A DNA stretch of 64,000 bases. Source: Cliona cf. orientalis (Eukaryota; Porifera; Demospongiae; Clionaida; Clionaidae). Below are positions 60,487 through 64,000 of this stretch, one piece after another. The DNA is taken from positions 3,906,001 through 3,970,000 of the forward strand of contig OZ005695.1 of assembly GCA_963930775.1 (NCBI GenBank), read 5' to 3'. Within the stretch, counting starts at the first letter, position 1. Every line of letters starts with the position of its first letter. The notes beneath the pieces were generated by a model, which saw nothing but the letters and a program-made list of their open reading frames with translations, did not search any database and was not told the origin of the DNA. The translations under genes were made by a program, and so were the position numbers.

Positions 60487-60971
60487 TTTTATTGTTGTCG
60501 TTGCACAAAAATCGCCTTATCTCGAGGCGTCTAAAAGCAACTTGTAATCACAACGAATCAATCGAATTGGGCTTCAGTGTGCGTCAAATCGAGGGATACG
60601 GTCCACGAGCGTCACAAATAGTGCCTTTTTGTTGGCCATCATAGCCATGCCTATCGACAGTGCCCCTCAACGCATATGCATACCAATTGTGCTTTCTGCT
60701 CGTGCACACAACTAAGTAGCCAAGCGTGTGACTGGTAAAAATTGTTGATGTTCTAAATAATGCTCGTGATATCTACATGTATAGTAATTGCCCTATGGAA
60801 CCAATCATAATGCAAGATACAACAATGTCAGATAGAAATTCATATCTTCCTCCGGAACCCCCAGTACAACTAAGCAGCATTTCCATTATTATTATTATAG
60901 ACATGCACCGAAAGTAAATCTATAGATTGTGCAATGTGTGCGCAGGGTATGTGCTCTATAGAGCTCTAGTA
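60487..60971 (+). mobile_element. MITE, family CCCC-GCGCGCATGC, truncated long form
   Basis: Directly abuts the previous copy. It contains CGTCACAAATAGTGCCTTTT as in 14119-14721 and ends GGGTATGTGCTCTATAGAGC. Its left terminus is missing, suggesting nesting or recombination between two members. Confidence 0.6.
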
Positions 60972-61792
60972 CAGAATGTCGTATTCTTCGCCAAATAGCA
61001 ATAGTGGAGAAAACAAGCATACATGTATTATACAGCTTGCCTCTTCTGTTATGAGAGAGAATATATATTCTGTTTTAGTCAAAAGTCATTCCATTTTTGT
61101 GTGGACTGATGATAAACATCAGATAAAGATTGGCGAGCAGGATGCCCCTGTGGCATCAACAGAAAGAGGAAGGCAGGTTATTGTACAAGCTGCTGAGGAC
61201 CCCATTGAGATAATAATAATAATATTATTATTTACTACTATGCAAAAGTTTGAAGACACTTGTGTCTATTGTGCTGCCTCCGTACCTCAATGGAGAGATA
61301 CTGTGAACCACATTATCCCCAGTCTTAGAACTGTGAAAATAAACAACGGATTCCAAACACCAAAATATTGGCTTGAAAGACATACGTAGCATCTCTGTAG
61401 CTGTGTGTACTATCATGAATATGTGCTACTGTCTAGTCATGTGCATGCCATATTATTGTCAGCTGCACAGTTGTCGGGTGAATTACATTGTATATTCATT
61501 GTACTCATAATGAGATTCATAATAATGGATAATGGCCGCCCACCCACACGTGAAATACAGGAAGCCAGGATGGAAAACTACGTTCTCATTTGGAGTGGCC
61601 TTATACGGAAGTATGTAGACGATAACATTGTATGTATGTATGTATGTGTACAAAAGAAATGTGAATGTCTGGTGAACTTGGGCAGAGTCCTTGGGCCTAT
61701 GCTGAGGAATTTCCGCGTGCCAACAAGATCATAGCTCTGGTTCAGTCACATGATAAGCTTACTGCAGGAATGCAACATCGCCATACTTGCTA

Positions 61793-62130
61793 TATAGAGG
61801 GATTCCGCAAATCGATTATCCCGCGGCGCTAATTAGCTAAGCGGCAGAAGTCGACGTACCACGCCTACTACCACACCCTTTGTGGGCAAAAAGGCCAGCT
61901 GTTGCGTGTTGTTGTATTGAAACGTGTCAAGTTATTTTCGAAAATGAGCGACTATTTCGAAGGTCTGAGCAATAAAGCAAAGAATCGATACAAGAGAAGC
62001 TCCAGGCAATCGGTCTTGGTATCCAAGACAATCCTTACAAGCCTAAGAACGGCAGTAGGCGTAAAACGTCGACTTCGGCCGCTTAGCTAATCAGCGCCGC
62101 GGGATAATCGATTTGCGGAATCCCTCTATA
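61793..62130. mobile_element. MITE with ~60-bp inverted arms, TA target, carrying a coding-like fragment
   Basis: TATAGAGGGATTCCGCAAAT, then CGATTATCCCGCGGCGC and GCTAAGCGGC at the left, all inverted at the right. Copy A (21884) is uninterrupted at CTGTAAAGCTATAG. Inside, ATG at 61944 begins MSDYFEGLSNKAKNRYK, and a shifted frame continues EKLQAIGLGIQDNPYKP. This resembles the N-terminus of proteins encoded by some invertebrate DNA transposons (memory, unsearched). The element may be an internal-deletion derivative of an autonomous transposon. Confidence 0.75.
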
Positions 62131-62279
62131 GCTTTAGAAGCTATTCATTTTTGCTGTCCAATCAGATTCAAAATTTGCTCTGTCACCGGTTGCTATCATA
62201 TGCAAACACACCCATGTAGACCAGCCACATCCAAGCTTTATACGACCTTGTGGGAGGACTTCAACACTAGCTTTTCAGC

Positions 62280-62460
62280 TACCGTAAATCGCGAACATTT
62301 CGTTGTTAACATATTTTCGAACAGCCTTGGCTTGTGCGAAATTAAACACACACGCAATATTAACAACAATGCGGTACAGGGTCGTTTGTCCGAAAATTAT
62401 TTAACATAAAAGTTTATCGCATGAAATATTTTAGACATGAAATATTCGCGATTTATGGTA
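62280..62460. mobile_element. MITE with TACCGTAAATCGCGAA termini
   Basis: TACCGTAAATCGCGAACATT at the left, ATATTCGCGATTTATGGTA at the right. One of several elements in the window ending in TACCGTA. Confidence 0.65.
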
Positions 62461-63135
62461 TCTGTCCAACCACTATGCAAATGCATTCATAGAAAAAAAA
62501 ATGAGAACCGAAGATTCAGCCCAAGTTCTCCAGACCCATAGGAACTGGGGACAAGACTATCTCCTTTATTTTGTACCCCAAAAATTATCTGACGTACGGT
62601 ATTTAGCTGACATAGCTCTGAATCATGATGACACTATCAATACAATACTCTGAAAATGGGTACACCTTTCCAGTGCTACGTACATGTAGCCATACAAGTA
62701 CGCATACATGTACTTGCAACTACAATGATAGTACAGTTACCATATGGAGGGCAATTTTCGTGGGTTGCTATTTTTTGGTATTTTAGTAGTAGACTGGCAG
62801 TCACAAAAATTTTCACCTATGAAATTTAATGACTACCAATATGCACACATGGGCAGTCGCTAAGGCTGGTTGGTGGGTGTGGCCGATAGCTGGCCAATGT
62901 AATGAACCCCAGCCAGTATTACAGTGTTAAGATAGCATACCAAGTATTTGAGTATGAGGATAGGTTAATTTAATTAGCAAATCGTAAGGTGTGTGGCCAA
63001 GGAAGCCATACAAGCATATTGGTCAGAGATGTGTCGAGGAAGAGCCAGTGGGATTGGCAACCAGAAATGGCCTGTGAAAAGACCAATAATCAGGGGTAGA
63101 TAAATTATGCTAATTTTTCGCCTATAATGCTATTT

Positions 63136-63469
63136 CATAGTTGCCAAGTGTCCCGGTTTGGCCGGGACAGTCCCGGTTTTTGGCCCTATGTCCCGGTTGT
63201 GTCCCGGTTTACCTGATTTTGCGGCATTGTCCCGGAATCCAGCTCGATTGCACAAATGGAGGTGTGGCACAAGCATAAACTCAGTACACTATCGAATTTC
63301 AATCCGTATATCTCGATGTTTAGTGGGTGTGGCAATACATAATCGCCCGAAAGTGGGTGTGGTCATCGGAAAGTGGGCGTGGTCAATAAATTTTCGCACG
63401 CGCTTTGCGCGCGTTAATTCTATATTATACGTTGTCCCGGTCTCTCCTCTCATAAACTTGGCAACTATG
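63136..63469. mobile_element. MITE with CATAGTTGCCAAG / CTTGGCAACTATG termini
   Basis: Inverted ends, five TCCCGG words near the left, a GCGCGCG block at the right. ATGCTATTT occurs on both sides (63128 and 63467), suggesting a 9-bp duplication that overlaps the ends. Relative of 12482-12822. Copy A at about 22572 has no insert. Confidence 0.65.
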
Positions 63470-64000
63470 CTATTTTCAAATGCTCAAAAGTCCCCAATAA
63501 TGCTCAAGAAGTGTACCTATAATTCCCAATACATTGCCCACTGTGCTTAAGTGTGAACTGACTATAATGTTAATATGAGACATGAGGAGACTCGGTTACA
63601 CTATCGTCGAGTGTAGCTATTCATGTGCTCGGATTCGAAAGTGGGTATATACCAGCTGATTGATCAATCCTTTACCAGTCCATAATATGTAGTCCAGGAA
63701 TTGTAACAAAGGTCGGTTAACGGCTACTTGCAATTGTGTGGCCTAAAATTTTCAAAATTATGCCAGTTGATGCCTATAATGCTAGCATAATTCTCAAAAT
63801 GCTTATACACACCTATTATGCTCAAAATTATGCCGGCATAATTCACCTACCCCTACCAGTAATTACCCGCATCAAAGCAAGATCAAAATATTTTCCTAAG
63901 GTATTAACCACCTTTAGTATGACTGTCATCTACTATTGCCATGACACTAAGAGGGAGGTGGTCCAAGACTTACTGTCATAAAATTTAATTATGGCAGTAT

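Larger units (their letters stand above)
59690..61390 (+). pseudogene. Decayed transposon-like gene, copy B
   Basis: Broken plus-strand frames. The best conserved is 60976-61389 (137 codons): NSNSGENKHTC, IQLASSVMREN, FVWTDDKHQIKIGEQ, STERGRQVIVQAAEDP, FEDTCVYCAAS. Upstream at about 59860-60020 fragments read NYEFAVNDVAERFG and YVLSLICEDLSPARDAFQEM, with in-frame stops. The WTDDKH..IGE and ERGR pattern recalls transposon-derived proteins common in invertebrates (family memory). Two GCGCGC-family MITEs at 60098-60971 split the two parts. Not functional. Confidence 0.5.
32900..64000. repeat. Segmental duplication, copy B
   Basis: Paralogue of 1-22800, same orientation, enlarged by the 5.8-kb transposon and other insertions and continuing past the right edge. 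The copy B gene is intact whereas A is frameshifted. Confidence 0.9.

Noticed and set aside
1..64000. tRNA, rRNA and retrotransposon genes
   Set aside because: I looked for tRNA-like arms, rRNA-like words and reverse-transcriptase motifs in the frames and saw none I could support; a covariance-model scan would be decisive for tRNAs.

Overview
The window looks like nuclear DNA of a marine invertebrate, most likely a sponge. The reasons are spliced genes with GT..AG introns, AT-rich non-coding DNA packed with short inverted-repeat transposons, and a gene joining Kelch repeats, a Roc/COR GTPase and a Death domain, an architecture I associate with sponge genomes. The phylum call is inference. I see no bacterial operons, rRNA, CRISPR or recognisable retrotransposon.

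Layout. The window is a tandem segmental duplication. Copy A covers about 1-22800 and copy B about 32900-64000, running off the right edge, in the same orientation; about 10 kb of mostly mobile-element DNA (22800-32900) separates them. Each copy carries one minus-strand six-exon gene. Five exons encode a Kelch-type beta-propeller (16612 down to 11426 in A; 51217 down to 41175 in B). A long last exon (2896-320 in A; 35812-33225 in B) encodes a Roc-like GTPase, a COR-like region, a Cys-rich segment and a C-terminal Death domain. In B all intron phases agree and give an uninterrupted 1242-residue protein. In A an 8-bp deletion near 1282 shifts the frame before the Cys-rich and Death regions.

Copy B alone holds a 5.8-kb DNA transposon (51740-57521) with 15-bp terminal inverted repeats, a perfect 8-bp target duplication and tandem GAAATCTT-type arrays near both ends in the same orientation. 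It encodes a SAM-like segment, a BED-like zinc finger, a 926-residue transposase-like protein, and an Ulp1-type (C48) protease with a PHD finger. This is the most unusual object here; I cannot assign it to a named superfamily.

The rest is introns and intergenic DNA holding many non-autonomous inverted-repeat elements. Because A and B are paralogues, many insertions can be compared with an empty site in the other copy, so the window records transposition, deletion and a local inversion since the duplication. Upstream of the gene both copies carry the same decayed plus-strand transposon-like gene (18200-19420; 59690-61390).

How the genes work together: the Kelch-Roc-COR-Death protein is probably a cytoplasmic signalling or innate-immunity-type scaffold (inference). 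The transposon proteins serve the transposon. There is no sign of a shared pathway.
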